A DNA stretch of 64,000 bases from Ancylomarina salipaludis. Its GTDB lineage: Bacteria > Bacteroidota > Bacteroidia > Bacteroidales > Marinifilaceae. A program made the translations under genes and the position numbers. Below, one piece after another: positions 38,922 through 47,949 of this stretch (its first letter is position 1; each line of letters begins with the position of its first letter). The notes beneath the pieces were generated by a model that made no database searches, was not told the origin of the DNA, and worked only from the letters and a program-made list of their open reading frames with translations. The stretch lies in assembly GCF_004122035.1 (NCBI RefSeq), contig NZ_SAXA01000001.1, forward strand, positions 482,998-546,997. Reading direction: 5' to 3'.

Positions 38922-38941
38922 ACATTATATCATATAACAAA

Positions 38942-38979
38942 AAGAGGCCGTCTCAAACTTAGATTTGAGACGGCCTCTT
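38942..38979. terminator. Strong hairpin downstream of lpdA
   Basis: Perfect 16-bp stem (38942-38957 with 38964-38979), 6-base loop. The T tract is weak on the plus strand and better on the minus strand, so it probably insulates both directions. It separates lpdA from the CATG array. Confidence 0.85.
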
Positions 38980-39066
38980 GATTTATGCAAACAAATTCTA
39001 TTAGAAGAGTAAACCAAACCAGATAAATCCAGCTTTCGTATTTATAACTGACAATGCCAAAGTTAT

Positions 39067-39299
39067 TATGTCGTTTTATATTACGTCATGCCAGAATTTA
39101 TCGTCCTATGTTCATTATTATTATCTCATGTCGTTTTTTTCATGACCATGTTATTATTATTCTTTCCATGTTGATATTTTGCCCGTCATGTTAATTATTT
39201 GGGCTCCATGTTCAACATGACGAGTAAAAAACCAACATGATGCTAATTTTTCCGACATGGTAAGGTAAAAACTAACATGAGACCCTATTTAGCAACATG
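39067..39299. repeat. CATG-headed 20-bp periodic array, inverted at its centre
   Basis: Eight plus-strand units start at 39067, 39087, 39107, 39127, 39147, 39167, 39187 and 39207, each with C or T then ATG, mostly followed by T. From 39216 the same signature runs on the minus strand: CATG occupies 39216-39219, 39236-39239, 39256-39259, 39276-39279 and 39296-39299. The two halves are mirror images about 39213. Only about six bases at the head of each unit are conserved (CATGTT). The following bases vary but tend to contain a T tract around unit positions 8-14. The region has no open frame. It is neither a CRISPR array nor an ordinary tandem repeat. Function is unknown; a protein-binding array or a long imperfect RNA hairpin are the obvious possibilities. 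Confidence 0.85.
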
Positions 39300-39520
39300 A
39301 CAACGTATATTAATAAAAACTCTCACGATGTTTAGACATACAAGAAATTGAAAGAGATATATTAAGTCAATTATCTCACTTAGACTAGTCATAATTAGCC
39401 TGAAAAGAATTTAAACCCATAATATTTTAAAAATATGATAATGCCTGTATAAGAGACATTATCAATAATTTTAAATTCTTCAGCTTCGAAAAAATATAGG
39501 TTGACTCTTTCAAGCAAAAT
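39300..39520. other. AT-rich spacer right of the CATG array
   Basis: Non-coding. An 8-bp inverted repeat (TGATAATG/CATTATCA near 39436-39465) is visible. I see nothing else. Confidence 0.4.
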
Positions 39521-39538
39521 TGGAGATTGAAGTCTCCA
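39521..39538 (-). terminator. Putative terminator of the 5-formyltetrahydrofolate cyclo-ligase gene
   Basis: 6-bp stem (39521-39526 with 39533-39538), 6-base loop. On the minus strand it is followed by ATTTTG, 19 bases past the stop codon. Confidence 0.5.
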
Positions 39539-39556
39539 TATTGGCTTATTTTAAAG

Positions 39557-40096
39557 CTATTCCGAAACAATCCAATCCATCTTAATATCGTGCTCATCGG
39601 TAGGAACCGACTGCAAAAGCTGGAAATCAAAACAAACCCCCAGTTTATAGGCATTAAGACTCGAAAGCAGTTTGTCGTAATAGGCTTTCCCTCTTCCCAT
39701 ACGGTTGTTATCCACATCGAAAGCGACCCCTGGAACCAAAATCAAATCAATTTCAGTATAATCCAAAAAGAGTTCGCCTGAGGGTTCAGGAATACCAAAG
39801 TTCTCACCCGCAACTAAATCTTCTTCACCTCTAAACACTCGCAAATCGAGATCGTTACCATTCACGCAAGGCAATATCACACGCTTGCTCGCTGCCCACT
39901 TCACTACAAAATCAGAGGTTTGAACCTCATCCTCCATAGCCCAATAAAGCATCACTGTTTTGGCAGCAATAAATTCGGGTAATTGCTCAACTTTATCCAA
40001 AATAAGCTTCGATCGGCGAATTTTATCTTCCAGGCTTATCGCATTTTTTAGTTGACGAATCTCACGACGGATCCGTTTTTTTTCTTCATCTATCAT
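39557..40096 (-). CDS. 5-formyltetrahydrofolate cyclo-ligase
   Basis: Converts 5-formyl-THF to 5,10-methenyl-THF with ATP in the cytosol. The 179-aa protein has the N-terminal basic helix (KKRIRREIRQL), the PCVNGNDLDLR region, and the signature DVDNNRMGRGKAYYDKLL with the ATP/Mg-binding glycine-rich turn. Length is normal for the family (YgfA/MTHFS). It lies downstream of gldB on the same strand, but a 211-base spacer with an inverted repeat separates them. Confidence 0.92.
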   Translation of the reverse strand: MIDEEKKRIRREIRQLKNAISLEDKIRRSKLILDKVEQLPEFIAAKTVMLYWAMEDEVQTSDFVVKWAASKRVILPCVNGNDLDLRVFRGEEDLVAGENFGIPEPSGELFLDYTEIDLILVPGVAFDVDNNRMGRGKAYYDKLLSSLNAYKLGVCFDFQLLQSVPTDEHDIKMDWIVSE

Positions 40097-40166
40097 TTCA
40101 AAAAATAACTCTTCTTAATTTTAAGTAATACTTAAAATATAATGACGCATAGGTTTCAATTACTGT

Positions 40167-40267
40167 CCACAAATTTCACAGATTTTCTCAAATTAAAGTG
40201 AGCAATAACAGTTTACTGTAAAAGACTAGCACCAAAAATAATTTGTGATAATTTGAGAAATTTGTGG
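40167..40267. repeat. Imperfect inverted repeat between gldB and the cyclo-ligase gene
   Basis: The left arm (from 40167, CCACAAATTTC then CTCAAATTA) is complementary to the right arm (40241-40267, ending TTTGTGG) apart from a bulge. The arms resemble the scattered palindromic intergenic repeats seen in many bacterial genomes. Whether copies exist elsewhere in this genome cannot be seen from this window. Confidence 0.55.
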
Positions 40268-40307
40268 CTTAATTTCTGGTATCTAAAATACCACAAGTAA
40301 ACTACAA

Positions 40308-41306
40308 TCAAGGCTGATAAGCCGACTCCCTGAGTATGGCTGCATAATCATTATTCGCCATCAAATCCTGTAAACTTATTTCGAGATGCTTGGTCATATA
40401 CGACTTCACAATCTGCAATCCAATCCATGTTCCAATACGTCCGGGAGATTCTTGTGGCATACCCGTGGTAAACGGCGCATCGTGAATGTAATTACGAAGC
40501 ATACTGCTTTCTGTGCTAAACAAGTGCTTTTGTTCAATCAGGAAGGCCCAAACCAGAGTTTCATTATTCACACACCATTGCAAATCCTCAGGACTATACT
40601 TCATAATATCATACTCTGCCTTTTCAGGCATTAAAGCCTGCAAGAAATACAAAATTTTGCCCTGATAAATCATCTGCTCCATCAGATTCTGAGCCTTGGC
40701 CTTAAAAGGAAATTCAGTCAAACCATAAGCCAACAAAATATCCTGAGCAATCCGATCGGGCGACATGTTTTCACGCAAATAAACGGGTCGACTCAAAAAA
40801 GCATAAAAATCACAATCTTTCCCTAAATACTTATCCAGACTCACCCCAATCAGCCCTTCATCTACAACAATAGATTGGTTAAAACCCGAAAGCTGTGAAA
40901 AAAGTTTAGGTATCGTTTTATTGGGATAATAGTATTTTAGATGCTTGAAACCTTCAGTCAATTCTTTCTCCTGAGAATCAAGATTGGGAAAAACAGAATC
41001 AATTCTGTCAGCCACAAGATTCATAGTTGAGTCGTTGAGAAACTTGTTCAGATATAAGGGGAAATTTGGATCTTCAAGCTGGCCCAAACCAATAACCTTC
41101 TCAGAATAAAGTTTTAGCACTTTAGGATATTTCTCTTTCAGTTCATTGAATGATCCATCCTTTTTTAAGGCAAACAAGTCCTTTTCAAATCGATCAATTT
41201 TTATATCTAATTCGATATTAGACACATCAACTTTCAGTTTATTCGATTGGCAAGCAACAAAAACACAGGCCAATCCTAAAAGCATGCACAATGCTAATCT
41301 TCTCAT
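40308..41306 (-). CDS. gldB: Gliding motility lipoprotein GldB
   Basis: A 332-aa lipoprotein (lipobox VFVAC, Cys about 19) with the GldB pattern: an N-terminal IDRFEKDLF segment, SGFNQSIVVDEGLIGVSLDKYLG in the middle, and a C-terminal PGRIGTWIGLQIVKSYM. GldB is required for gliding in Flavobacterium johnsoniae but is also widespread in non-gliding Bacteroidota, where its role is unclear. It is divergent from nadE. The T9SS-type locus at 55-64 kb makes surface motility or adhesion plausible for this organism. Confidence 0.87.
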   Translation of the reverse strand: MRRLALCMLLGLACVFVACQSNKLKVDVSNIELDIKIDRFEKDLFALKKDGSFNELKEKYPKVLKLYSEKVIGLGQLEDPNFPLYLNKFLNDSTMNLVADRIDSVFPNLDSQEKELTEGFKHLKYYYPNKTIPKLFSQLSGFNQSIVVDEGLIGVSLDKYLGKDCDFYAFLSRPVYLRENMSPDRIAQDILLAYGLTEFPFKAKAQNLMEQMIYQGKILYFLQALMPEKAEYDIMKYSPEDLQWCVNNETLVWAFLIEQKHLFSTESSMLRNYIHDAPFTTGMPQESPGRIGTWIGLQIVKSYMTKHLEISLQDLMANNDYAAILRESAYQP

Positions 41307-41515
41307 TTTATTTCAATTAAATTTATGTCTGAACTTATAAACAAGCAAAGCCATTGCGACTTATATAAAAGAATATGTTTTGTCTTATTGGAAAATAAGT
41401 TCCATTCAAAATTACCAAAATACAGGAGGCTTCAAAGTTAAAAACCCATATTTCTGGCTCTAAAATTTGTCTATTCATTAGGGCATTGAGCTTTAAAAGA
41501 TTAATGATTTATCAT

Positions 41516-41523
41516 TAACTTTG
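41516..41523 (+). promoter_or_regulatory. -7 promoter box for nadE
   Basis: TAACTTTG matches TAnnTTTG, 52 bases before the ATG. No convincing -33 element. Confidence 0.45.
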
Positions 41524-41575
41524 CCCATCACCCAACAAGGGGATTAAATCAAATTATCGTACAAATCATACAGAA

Positions 41576-43222
41576 ATGAAGATTGTTTTAGCACAACTTA
41601 ACTATCATATAGGAAATTTCGAACTTAATACGGATAAAATCATTACGGCTATCAATAAAGCCAAGACTGAGAAGGCAGATCTTGTCGTTTTTTCTGAGCT
41701 GGCAATTTGTGGATACCCGCCTAAAGATTTATTGGAACGAAAAGATTTTATTGAAAAAACACAGGTTGCCATGAATCAGGTAGCCACTCATTGTACCGAT
41801 ATTGCAGCCATTGTTGGTGGCCCTTCAATCAATCCTCATACCAAGGGTAAAAAATTATACAATTCGGCCTTTTTCATCACTGATGGAAAAATTCAAAGTA
41901 TACACAACAAAACCCTTTTACCCACTTACGATATTTTTGATGAATACCGCTACTTCGAGCCAAATACCGAGTACCGTTTGGTTAAATACAAAGGGAAGAA
42001 AATAGCCATAACGATCTGTGAAGATTTATGGGAGCAACAGCCCGTTGACAATAATTTTGCAAAAGAAGCTCTGTATACCATCTCACCTATGGAACAGTTA
42101 AGCCCTCTTAAACCTGATTTTGTTGTCAATATTGCAGCGTCTCCTTTTTCACACAATCAACGACACATTCGAACCGAAATTCTTCATTCGGTCTCAAAAA
42201 AATACCAATTGCCTCTCATCTATGTAAATCAGATAGGTGCCAATACCGAGTTAATTTTCGATGGTGATTCCATGGTGATTAACTCAAAAGGAGATGTGGC
42301 TTGTCGACTCAACTATTTTCAGGAAGATTATGCCCTTATCAATCTCGATGAAATTGAAAACTTAAAAGTTGAAGAAAAAGAGATCGATTATATCGAAAAA
42401 ATACACGATGCTCTGGTTTTAGGATTGAAAGACTATTTTCAGAAAATGGGATTCAAAAAGGCAACACTGGGCTTATCAGGAGGAATTGATTCAGCCGTAA
42501 CAGTTGTCTTAGCCGAAAGAGCCCTTGGAAAAGAAAATGTTCGTGTTTTACTCATGCCTTCTGAATTTTCTTCGGATCATTCGGTAAAAGATGCTATCGA
42601 TTTGGCCAACAACCTGGGTATCCAGTACGAAATTGTTCCTATTCAGGATATTTTTAAATCATTTGAAACCAGCCTTGCTCCTATTTTTGGCGACTTGCCT
42701 TTTAATGTTGCAGAAGAAAATATCCAGGCACGAATCAGAGGAACCCTGATGATGGGCCTATCCAATAAATTTGGCCATATCCTTCTCAACACCTCCAATA
42801 AAAGTGAATCCGCAGTTGGCTACGGCACACTTTATGGCGATATGAACGGCGGGCTTGCCGTATTGGGCGATGTATACAAAACCGATGTCTTTAAACTGGC
42901 CTACTTTATGAATAAGGACAAAGAAGTCATCCCTCTTAATAGTATCGTTAAACCACCTTCAGCTGAATTACGACCTGACCAAAAAGACTCAGATTCCTTA
43001 CCAGACTACGACATTCTGGATAAAATTCTTTTTTTATATATCGAAAAGAATATGCCCGTAAATGAAATCATCGAACAAGGTTTTGTTAAAGAGGTGGTTG
43101 ATAAGATTATTCGTCTTGTGAATATGAATGAGTACAAAAGATTTCAAACAGCACCTGTTTTACGCGTTTCATCAAAGGCTTTTGGCTATGGCAGGAAGAT
43201 TCCTTTGGTTGCAAAACATTAA
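41576..43222 (+). CDS. nadE: Glutamine-hydrolysing NAD+ synthase
   Basis: Amidates nicotinate adenine dinucleotide to NAD+ using glutamine. The 548-aa protein is a fusion typical of the glutamine-dependent form. The N-terminal nitrilase-type amidase has its Glu in FSELAICGYPP, Lys in NKTLLPTYD and Cys in AITICEDLWE. The C-terminal NAD synthetase has the PP-loop LGLSGGIDSAVT near residues 300-311 and the later TSNKSESAVGYGTLYGD. It is divergent from gldB, an arrangement reminiscent of nadE/gldB neighbourhoods in other Bacteroidota. Confidence 0.95.
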   Translation: MKIVLAQLNYHIGNFELNTDKIITAINKAKTEKADLVVFSELAICGYPPKDLLERKDFIEKTQVAMNQVATHCTDIAAIVGGPSINPHTKGKKLYNSAFFITDGKIQSIHNKTLLPTYDIFDEYRYFEPNTEYRLVKYKGKKIAITICEDLWEQQPVDNNFAKEALYTISPMEQLSPLKPDFVVNIAASPFSHNQRHIRTEILHSVSKKYQLPLIYVNQIGANTELIFDGDSMVINSKGDVACRLNYFQEDYALINLDEIENLKVEEKEIDYIEKIHDALVLGLKDYFQKMGFKKATLGLSGGIDSAVTVVLAERALGKENVRVLLMPSEFSSDHSVKDAIDLANNLGIQYEIVPIQDIFKSFETSLAPIFGDLPFNVAEENIQARIRGTLMMGLSNKFGHILLNTSNKSESAVGYGTLYGDMNGGLAVLGDVYKTDVFKLAYFMNKDKEVIPLNSIVKPPSAELRPDQKDSDSLPDYDILDKILFLYIEKNMPVNEIIEQGFVKEVVDKIIRLVNMNEYKRFQTAPVLRVSSKAFGYGRKIPLVAKH

Positions 43223-43294
43223 GAACTAATCAAAACGCCTGAATGTCTGATAATTATACAACATAAAATGATTGAAGATTAATTTCTTTATTCC

Positions 43295-43326
43295 TTTTGC
43301 CATTTAATTTGATTTTCATACATTTG
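43295..43326 (+). promoter_or_regulatory. Full-consensus Bacteroidota promoter for the Crp/Fnr regulator gene
   Basis: TTTTG (43295-43299), exactly 19 bases, then TACATTTG (43319-43326). The longest open frame would start inside the -33 element, so the ATG at 43378 is the likely start. Confidence 0.75.
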
Positions 43327-43377
43327 GAATGTTTTATAACATATCCGATTTCTAAAATTCATACACCAGATCCGATC

Positions 43378-44094
43378 ATGATTGAGAGTGATAAAAAGAT
43401 TAGAGAACAAATCTGCATTGAGGTAATTAACCATCCCAATTCAGTTTATAATGTGCTTTCTCCAGAAGAAAAAGAGAATTTACAGCAAAATATGAGTTGT
43501 AGCTTTTTTAAAAAAGGTGAATATATTTACAAAGAAGGTGAAAAACCGATTGGACTTATCTCATTGAAAGAAGGTAAAGTTAAAATATTCAAGGAGGGTG
43601 TTGGCGGCCGTGAACAAATAGTACGTATGGCTAAACCAATTGGTTTTATTGGTTACAGGGCTCTTTTTGCAGAAGAAAATAATATTGCATCTGCCGTTGC
43701 TATTGAAGATTCAGTGACTTGTACCGTAAGTTATGACATGATTCTAAAACTGATCAAAACGAATTCTGAACTTTCATTAAGTATCATTCGTTCATTTGCA
43801 ACCGAATTGGGATTTTCGAATAACAGAACTGTTACCTTAACTCAAAAACATATTCGGGGACGTTTGGCAGAATCACTACTATTCCTTCGCGATACTTACG
43901 GTTTTGAAGAAGATGGAGTTACCATCAAAGTCTACCTGTCAAGAGAAGATATTGCGAACTTATCCAACATGACCACTTCAAATGCAATTCGAACGCTATC
44001 AACTTTTGCCGGCGAAGGTGTGATTGCTATTGATGGTAGAAAGATTAAAATTTTAGATAAGGTTAAGCTAGATAGAATAAGCAAACTAGGCTAA
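43378..44094 (+). CDS. Crp/Fnr family transcriptional regulator
   Basis: A 238-aa regulator with a cyclic-nucleotide-type sensor domain (about 35-150; KEGEKPIGLISLKEGKVK) and a C-terminal winged helix (about 165-238; LSREDIANLSNMTTSNAIRTL as the helix-turn-helix). There is no Fnr-type cysteine cluster at the N-terminus, so direct oxygen sensing by a [4Fe-4S] cluster is unlikely. The start at 43378 rests on the promoter position. It may respond to cAMP or another ligand; the targets are unknown. Confidence 0.9.
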   Translation: MIESDKKIREQICIEVINHPNSVYNVLSPEEKENLQQNMSCSFFKKGEYIYKEGEKPIGLISLKEGKVKIFKEGVGGREQIVRMAKPIGFIGYRALFAEENNIASAVAIEDSVTCTVSYDMILKLIKTNSELSLSIIRSFATELGFSNNRTVTLTQKHIRGRLAESLLFLRDTYGFEEDGVTIKVYLSREDIANLSNMTTSNAIRTLSTFAGEGVIAIDGRKIKILDKVKLDRISKLG

Positions 44095-44111
44095 TACTAA
44101 CAATAGATATT

Positions 44112-44147
44112 AAAAAGGGAATCATTATATGGATTCCCTTTTTTATG
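44112..44147 (+). terminator. Terminator of the Crp/Fnr regulator gene
   Basis: 12-bp perfect stem (44112-44123 with 44132-44143), 8-base loop and a T run. Confidence 0.9.
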
Positions 44148-44162
44148 GCATTAAATGGCATA

Positions 44163-44198
44163 AAAAAGCCTGAGAGACTCACTGTCACTCAGGCTTTT
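44163..44198. terminator. Second hairpin between convergent crp-like and TlpA-like genes
   Basis: 11-bp perfect stem (44164-44174 with 44188-44198), extendable past a mismatch, with A and T tracts on either side. It probably serves the minus-strand gene. Confidence 0.85.
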
Positions 44199-44229
44199 CT
44201 TGTGAGAAGTTTCCTTCTGTAAATCTTGA

Positions 44230-45327
44230 CTACTTCAACAGTTTCTCAAGCTCAGCCTTTAGCTCGTCACCAAATACTTTATTGGCAACAATAACACCAT
44301 TCTGATCAATAACTACAGTAGCAGGAATAGAATTAATTCCATAAAGTTTAGCTGCAGCAGAATTCCAATACTCAAGATCAGAAACGTGATTCCAAATTAA
44401 GCCATCTTTTTCAATAGCTTTTACCCAATCCTCTTTTTTCTTATCTAAAGAAACGCCTAAAAACTCAACACCTTTGTCATGCAATTCATTGTAGATTTCA
44501 ACCATATGAGGATTTTCTCTACGGCAAGGACCACACCATGATGCCCAGAAATCCATAACAACAACCTTACCTTTAAGACTTGAAAGGCTAAAAGGTGTAC
44601 CTTCTGGTGTATTTAAAGTAAAGTCAGGAGCAGGTTGACCAACAGCAACTTTATTTAGCAACTCGATTCTTTCTTTAATGGCAATAGCGCTTCGTGTTGC
44701 TTTAACATCTTCAGCAAACGTATTATACAACTCCTCAACCTCGTTAACTTTCAACTGGTTAAGCAGGTTGTTTTTAGTTACAATAGCAATGGCAGCTGAA
44801 TTGCTGTTCGCTTTAACAAATGTCTTGATACTTTCCATTTTTTCTGCATCAATAGCGTCATACTCAGCAATCGCTTTTTTAACAGCTTCTTCATCCTTTT
44901 CAGCATTTGCTTTTCTGTAAGCTGCTACAATAGGCTCTTGTTTAGCCTTGTATTCCATCATAGAATCCACAAACCCCTTATAAAGATCCTGTGAAGCTGA
45001 TCCTGTAATTTTTGCGTCACGCAAAGCCTCAACATTTGCTTCAACTTTAATCGGAGCATTCTCTAAAAATACAGGAATTGCGCCTCTTTTATCTCCTATT
45101 TGTAAATAATACATATCAGGAACAGCTACACTACCTTCAATTTTAAATTCACCATTAACAATATCAGCTGAATCAATCTTAACCAGCTGTCTGTCTTTTT
45201 CGATATTCAGAAATATTTTTCCATCTGTTTGTCCTTCAATCTTACCTGAAAGCTCGTATTTTTTTTGAGTATTGCATGCTGCAAATAAAACTGAAACTGC
45301 AACTACCCCGAAAAGTAACTTTTTCAT
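44230..45327 (-). CDS. TlpA-like thioredoxin-fold lipoprotein with DUF4369 domain
   Basis: A 365-aa envelope protein with a lipobox ending FAAC (Cys about 18), an N-terminal DUF4369 beta-rich domain (about 22-120), a helical linker, and a C-terminal AhpC/TSA-like thioredoxin domain with the redox motif WCGPC ([13 protein letters not shown], about 265-278) and a cis-Pro in NSIPATVV. It probably keeps exported proteins or cytochrome c cysteines reduced, as TlpA and ResA do. It is relevant to the ccsBA gene at the window start by function, not by linkage. Confidence 0.92.
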   Translation of the reverse strand: MKKLLFGVVAVSVLFAACNTQKKYELSGKIEGQTDGKIFLNIEKDRQLVKIDSADIVNGEFKIEGSVAVPDMYYLQIGDKRGAIPVFLENAPIKVEANVEALRDAKITGSASQDLYKGFVDSMMEYKAKQEPIVAAYRKANAEKDEEAVKKAIAEYDAIDAEKMESIKTFVKANSNSAAIAIVTKNNLLNQLKVNEVEELYNTFAEDVKATRSAIAIKERIELLNKVAVGQPAPDFTLNTPEGTPFSLSSLKGKVVVMDFWASWCGPCRRENPHMVEIYNELHDKGVEFLGVSLDKKKEDWVKAIEKDGLIWNHVSDLEYWNSAAAKLYGINSIPATVVIDQNGVIVANKVFGDELKAELEKLLK

Positions 45328-45464
45328 AAAATGTATTTTAAAATTTTAAGTTTAGAATCTGCTAAAACTAATTATTTAATTTGAGTCCGGAAAGTTATTT
45401 CGATAAGTATACCATATTCACCATTAAAGTTGGTTTTAATAAGATATTCCATATTTAGAAATAA

Positions 45465-46592
45465 TTATTCCCCTTTTTTAACCCCATCATAATAGGTATT
45501 CAATAATTTATAAGCTGCTATAAAGGAACTCATTTCATCATTCAAAACCTTTGATTCAAAATCAGGAATCATCCCTTTGATTTTGTTATCGTGATAAAAA
45601 TTATCTCTTAATTGTTCATGAATTGTTTCATACATCCAATATTTTGCTTGCTCTCGTCTACGGTTATCAAAGTAATTATTCTCACGAGTATGCTGACAAT
45701 AATCCATAATGGTATCCCAAATTTCATTTATTCCTGTACGCTCAAGAGATGAACAACTCAACACCTTAGGTGACCATTTTGAAGGTGACAGAGGAAATAA
45801 ATGCAGAGCATTCGCAAATTGTACGCGTGCTAATTTTGCTTTAGTGACATTGCTTCCGTCACACTTATTAATCGCAATTGCGTCGGCCATTTCCATAATC
45901 CCCCGCTTGATACCTTGTAATTCATCACCGGCACCTGCAATTTGAATCAATAGAAAAAAATCGACCATTGAATGAACTGCCGTTTCAGATTGTCCCACAC
46001 CTACAGTTTCAATTAAAATCGTATCAAATCCGGCAGCCTCGCATAATATAAGACTTTCGCGAGTTTTACGAGCAACACCTCCTAATGAACCTGCAGACGG
46101 TGAAGGCCGTATATAAGCATGAGGATCAACAGCCAGTTCTTCCATTCGTGTTTTATCACCCAAAATACTTCCTTTGGTTCTCTCACTACTTGGATCGATA
46201 GCCAAAACAGCCAACTTATGCCCCATACCTGTCACATGCTTTCCAAAAGCTTCGATAAAGGTACTTTTTCCAGCTCCTGGCACACCCGTAATTCCTATTC
46301 GGGTTGATTTACCTGAGTAAGGTAAACAGCGTTCAATAATTTCCTGAGCCGTTTTCTGATGTTCAAACTTTGAACTCTCAACCAGAGTAATAGCCTGGCT
46401 TAAGATTGCCATATTGCCATCCAAAATTCCTTTAACATACTGTTCAACAGTATATTTTTTTCTCTTCCTATTTTTAAGGCGTTCCGCAATTTTAGGGTTT
46501 ATTGAAGGCGGTTGACTTATCCCGGAATTAACAGACAAGCCCTTGAATGAAGGATCGTTTTCAATATGAACTTTATTTTTTTTATCTACCAT
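45465..46592 (-). CDS. meaB: Methylmalonyl-CoA mutase-associated GTPase MeaB
   Basis: G3E-family P-loop GTPase that loads and protects adenosylcobalamin in methylmalonyl-CoA mutase. The 375-aa product has Walker A GVPGAGKST, the IDPSSERTKGSILGD switch region, ETVGVGQSE and NKCDGSN (base specificity). It also has the C-terminal dimerisation helices with an EQLRDNFYH segment. I chose the ATG at 46592; the track of the frame to 46643 begins with a weak start. The mutase subunits are not adjacent in this window. Confidence 0.92.
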   Translation of the reverse strand: MVDKKNKVHIENDPSFKGLSVNSGISQPPSINPKIAERLKNRKRKKYTVEQYVKGILDGNMAILSQAITLVESSKFEHQKTAQEIIERCLPYSGKSTRIGITGVPGAGKSTFIEAFGKHVTGMGHKLAVLAIDPSSERTKGSILGDKTRMEELAVDPHAYIRPSPSAGSLGGVARKTRESLILCEAAGFDTILIETVGVGQSETAVHSMVDFFLLIQIAGAGDELQGIKRGIMEMADAIAINKCDGSNVTKAKLARVQFANALHLFPLSPSKWSPKVLSCSSLERTGINEIWDTIMDYCQHTRENNYFDNRRREQAKYWMYETIHEQLRDNFYHDNKIKGMIPDFESKVLNDEMSSFIAAYKLLNTYYDGVKKGE

Positions 46593-46767
46593 GATTGTAT
46601 TTTTTAGCTTAAGGGCAATTATTACTGCCCTATTCTTATACATCTAAAGTTGTAAAGAAATTTTATCACATTCAAAATCTCAAGATTACAAATGCTTATG
46701 CGAAGTTAAAAAAAAACGAACTCAAGTACATGTAAACTGTCCCTAAAGCATCGCATTTCACAATAAA

Positions 46768-46802
46768 AAAAGGTTGTTGAAATGACGTTCCAACAACCTT
46801 TT
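46768..46802 (-). terminator. Terminator of the DUF1573 protein gene
   Basis: 12-bp perfect stem (46768-46779 with 46791-46802), 11-base loop, then a T run on the minus strand. Confidence 0.9.
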
Positions 46803-46854
46803 AAAACTCTATACTTTCAACAATAAAATAATATTGTTGTTTTTAATTCTGAAT

Positions 46855-47949
46855 CTAGTTCGCATTTGGCATAACCACATTCCCCATCACTCTCAAATCA
46901 ACAGATGAAGAGGTTGGTGCATTGGTTATAACGGTAATGCGTTTATTTTGACGCCCGCGTTTCCCTCTGGAGTTAAAGACAACTTTCAATTCTGTAGATT
47001 CTCCTGCTTTAATAATTTTAGATTGAGGAGAAATAGCTGTACAACCACAAGACGTTTTTGTCTTTCGAATTAAAAGATCAGATTTACCAGTGTTTTTCAT
47101 TAAAAATGTATGCTCAGCTTTTTCGCCTTGCTGTAATTCACCAAAGTTAAAAACGCGTTCTTCGAATTCTAATTTTGGCGCTTTTGCTAACTCTTCTTTT
47201 GACAACTGTCCAAAATCTTCAATAATATCTGCACTAATTGTAAACCGATTTCTTGGTTCAAATTTTCCATTTACAAGAACATCCAAATAATCGGTAACAA
47301 ATCCCCAATCATTCTTTTTAGATGCATCGTATACCACGACAACCTTAGCTCTTTTCTTAGGTGCAATTTTTTCTGGTACCAGCTTAATCGCTAAATGTGC
47401 AGGAACTCGTCTAAAAGACACAGTCATAACACTATCCGTATCGTTGTATACTTCAAGCGAAGCTTCCTTTATTTCAGTACTCTTCACCTTTGTCATTGGA
47501 AAATGATTATTAGGCATTCTAAGACCTGACATCATACGAGGGAAAGAATCCAGAACTGTTTTAACACGTGGAGCCACTGTACCTGTAATATGAAGAATCG
47601 AAATAGCAGGATCAGAATTTGACGTTACTGTTATTGATTTATTGAATGAACCTGGGCGATTTTTAGGATCAAAAGTAGTTTTAACAAAACCTTTCTGACC
47701 AGGTGCAACTGGTGCCTTACTCCAATCTGGGGTGGTACATCCACAGGACGATCGCACATTTTTAATAATAATCGGAGAAGTCCCCTTATTCACAAATTCA
47801 AAAGAATAAACCTGTTTTCCATTTTCCTCTTTTAGAGTTCCAAAATCGTGAGTCTTCGATTTAAATTCTATCAAAGGTTTTACATTCTGAGCAATCGCTC
47901 CAAAACTTGACAGCATCAATCCAATCAATAATACATGAAAAATTCTCAT
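46855..47949 (-). CDS. Exported protein with two DUF1573 domains
   Basis: A 364-aa protein with a Sec signal peptide (about 1-20, ending AIAQ). It has two Ig-like DUF1573 repeats. The first (about 28-125) carries SCGCTTPDWSK and the second (about 255-355) carries SCGCTAISPQSK. The SCGCT cysteine pair is the family hallmark and may bind metal or be redox active. The middle region (about 130-245) is beta-rich and less clear. Function unknown; such proteins are very common in Bacteroidota envelopes. Confidence 0.85.
   Translation of the reverse strand: MRIFHVLLIGLMLSSFGAIAQNVKPLIEFKSKTHDFGTLKEENGKQVYSFEFVNKGTSPIIIKNVRSSCGCTTPDWSKAPVAPGQKGFVKTTFDPKNRPGSFNKSITVTSNSDPAISILHITGTVAPRVKTVLDSFPRMMSGLRMPNNHFPMTKVKSTEIKEASLEVYNDTDSVMTVSFRRVPAHLAIKLVPEKIAPKKRAKVVVVYDASKKNDWGFVTDYLDVLVNGKFEPRNRFTISADIIEDFGQLSKEELAKAPKLEFEERVFNFGELQQGEKAEHTFLMKNTGKSDLLIRKTKTSCGCTAISPQSKIIKAGESTELKVVFNSRGKRGRQNKRITVITNAPTSSSVDLRVMGNVVMPNAN

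Noticed and set aside
39067..39299. CATG array as a CRISPR array or ordinary satellite
   Set aside because: The conserved part of each 20-base unit is only about six bases and the orientation flips at the centre; CRISPR repeats are longer and unidirectional. No cas gene is in the window.
46592..46643. 17-residue N-terminal extension of MeaB
   Set aside because: Its start codon is not the better one, and family members begin close to the ATG at 46592.
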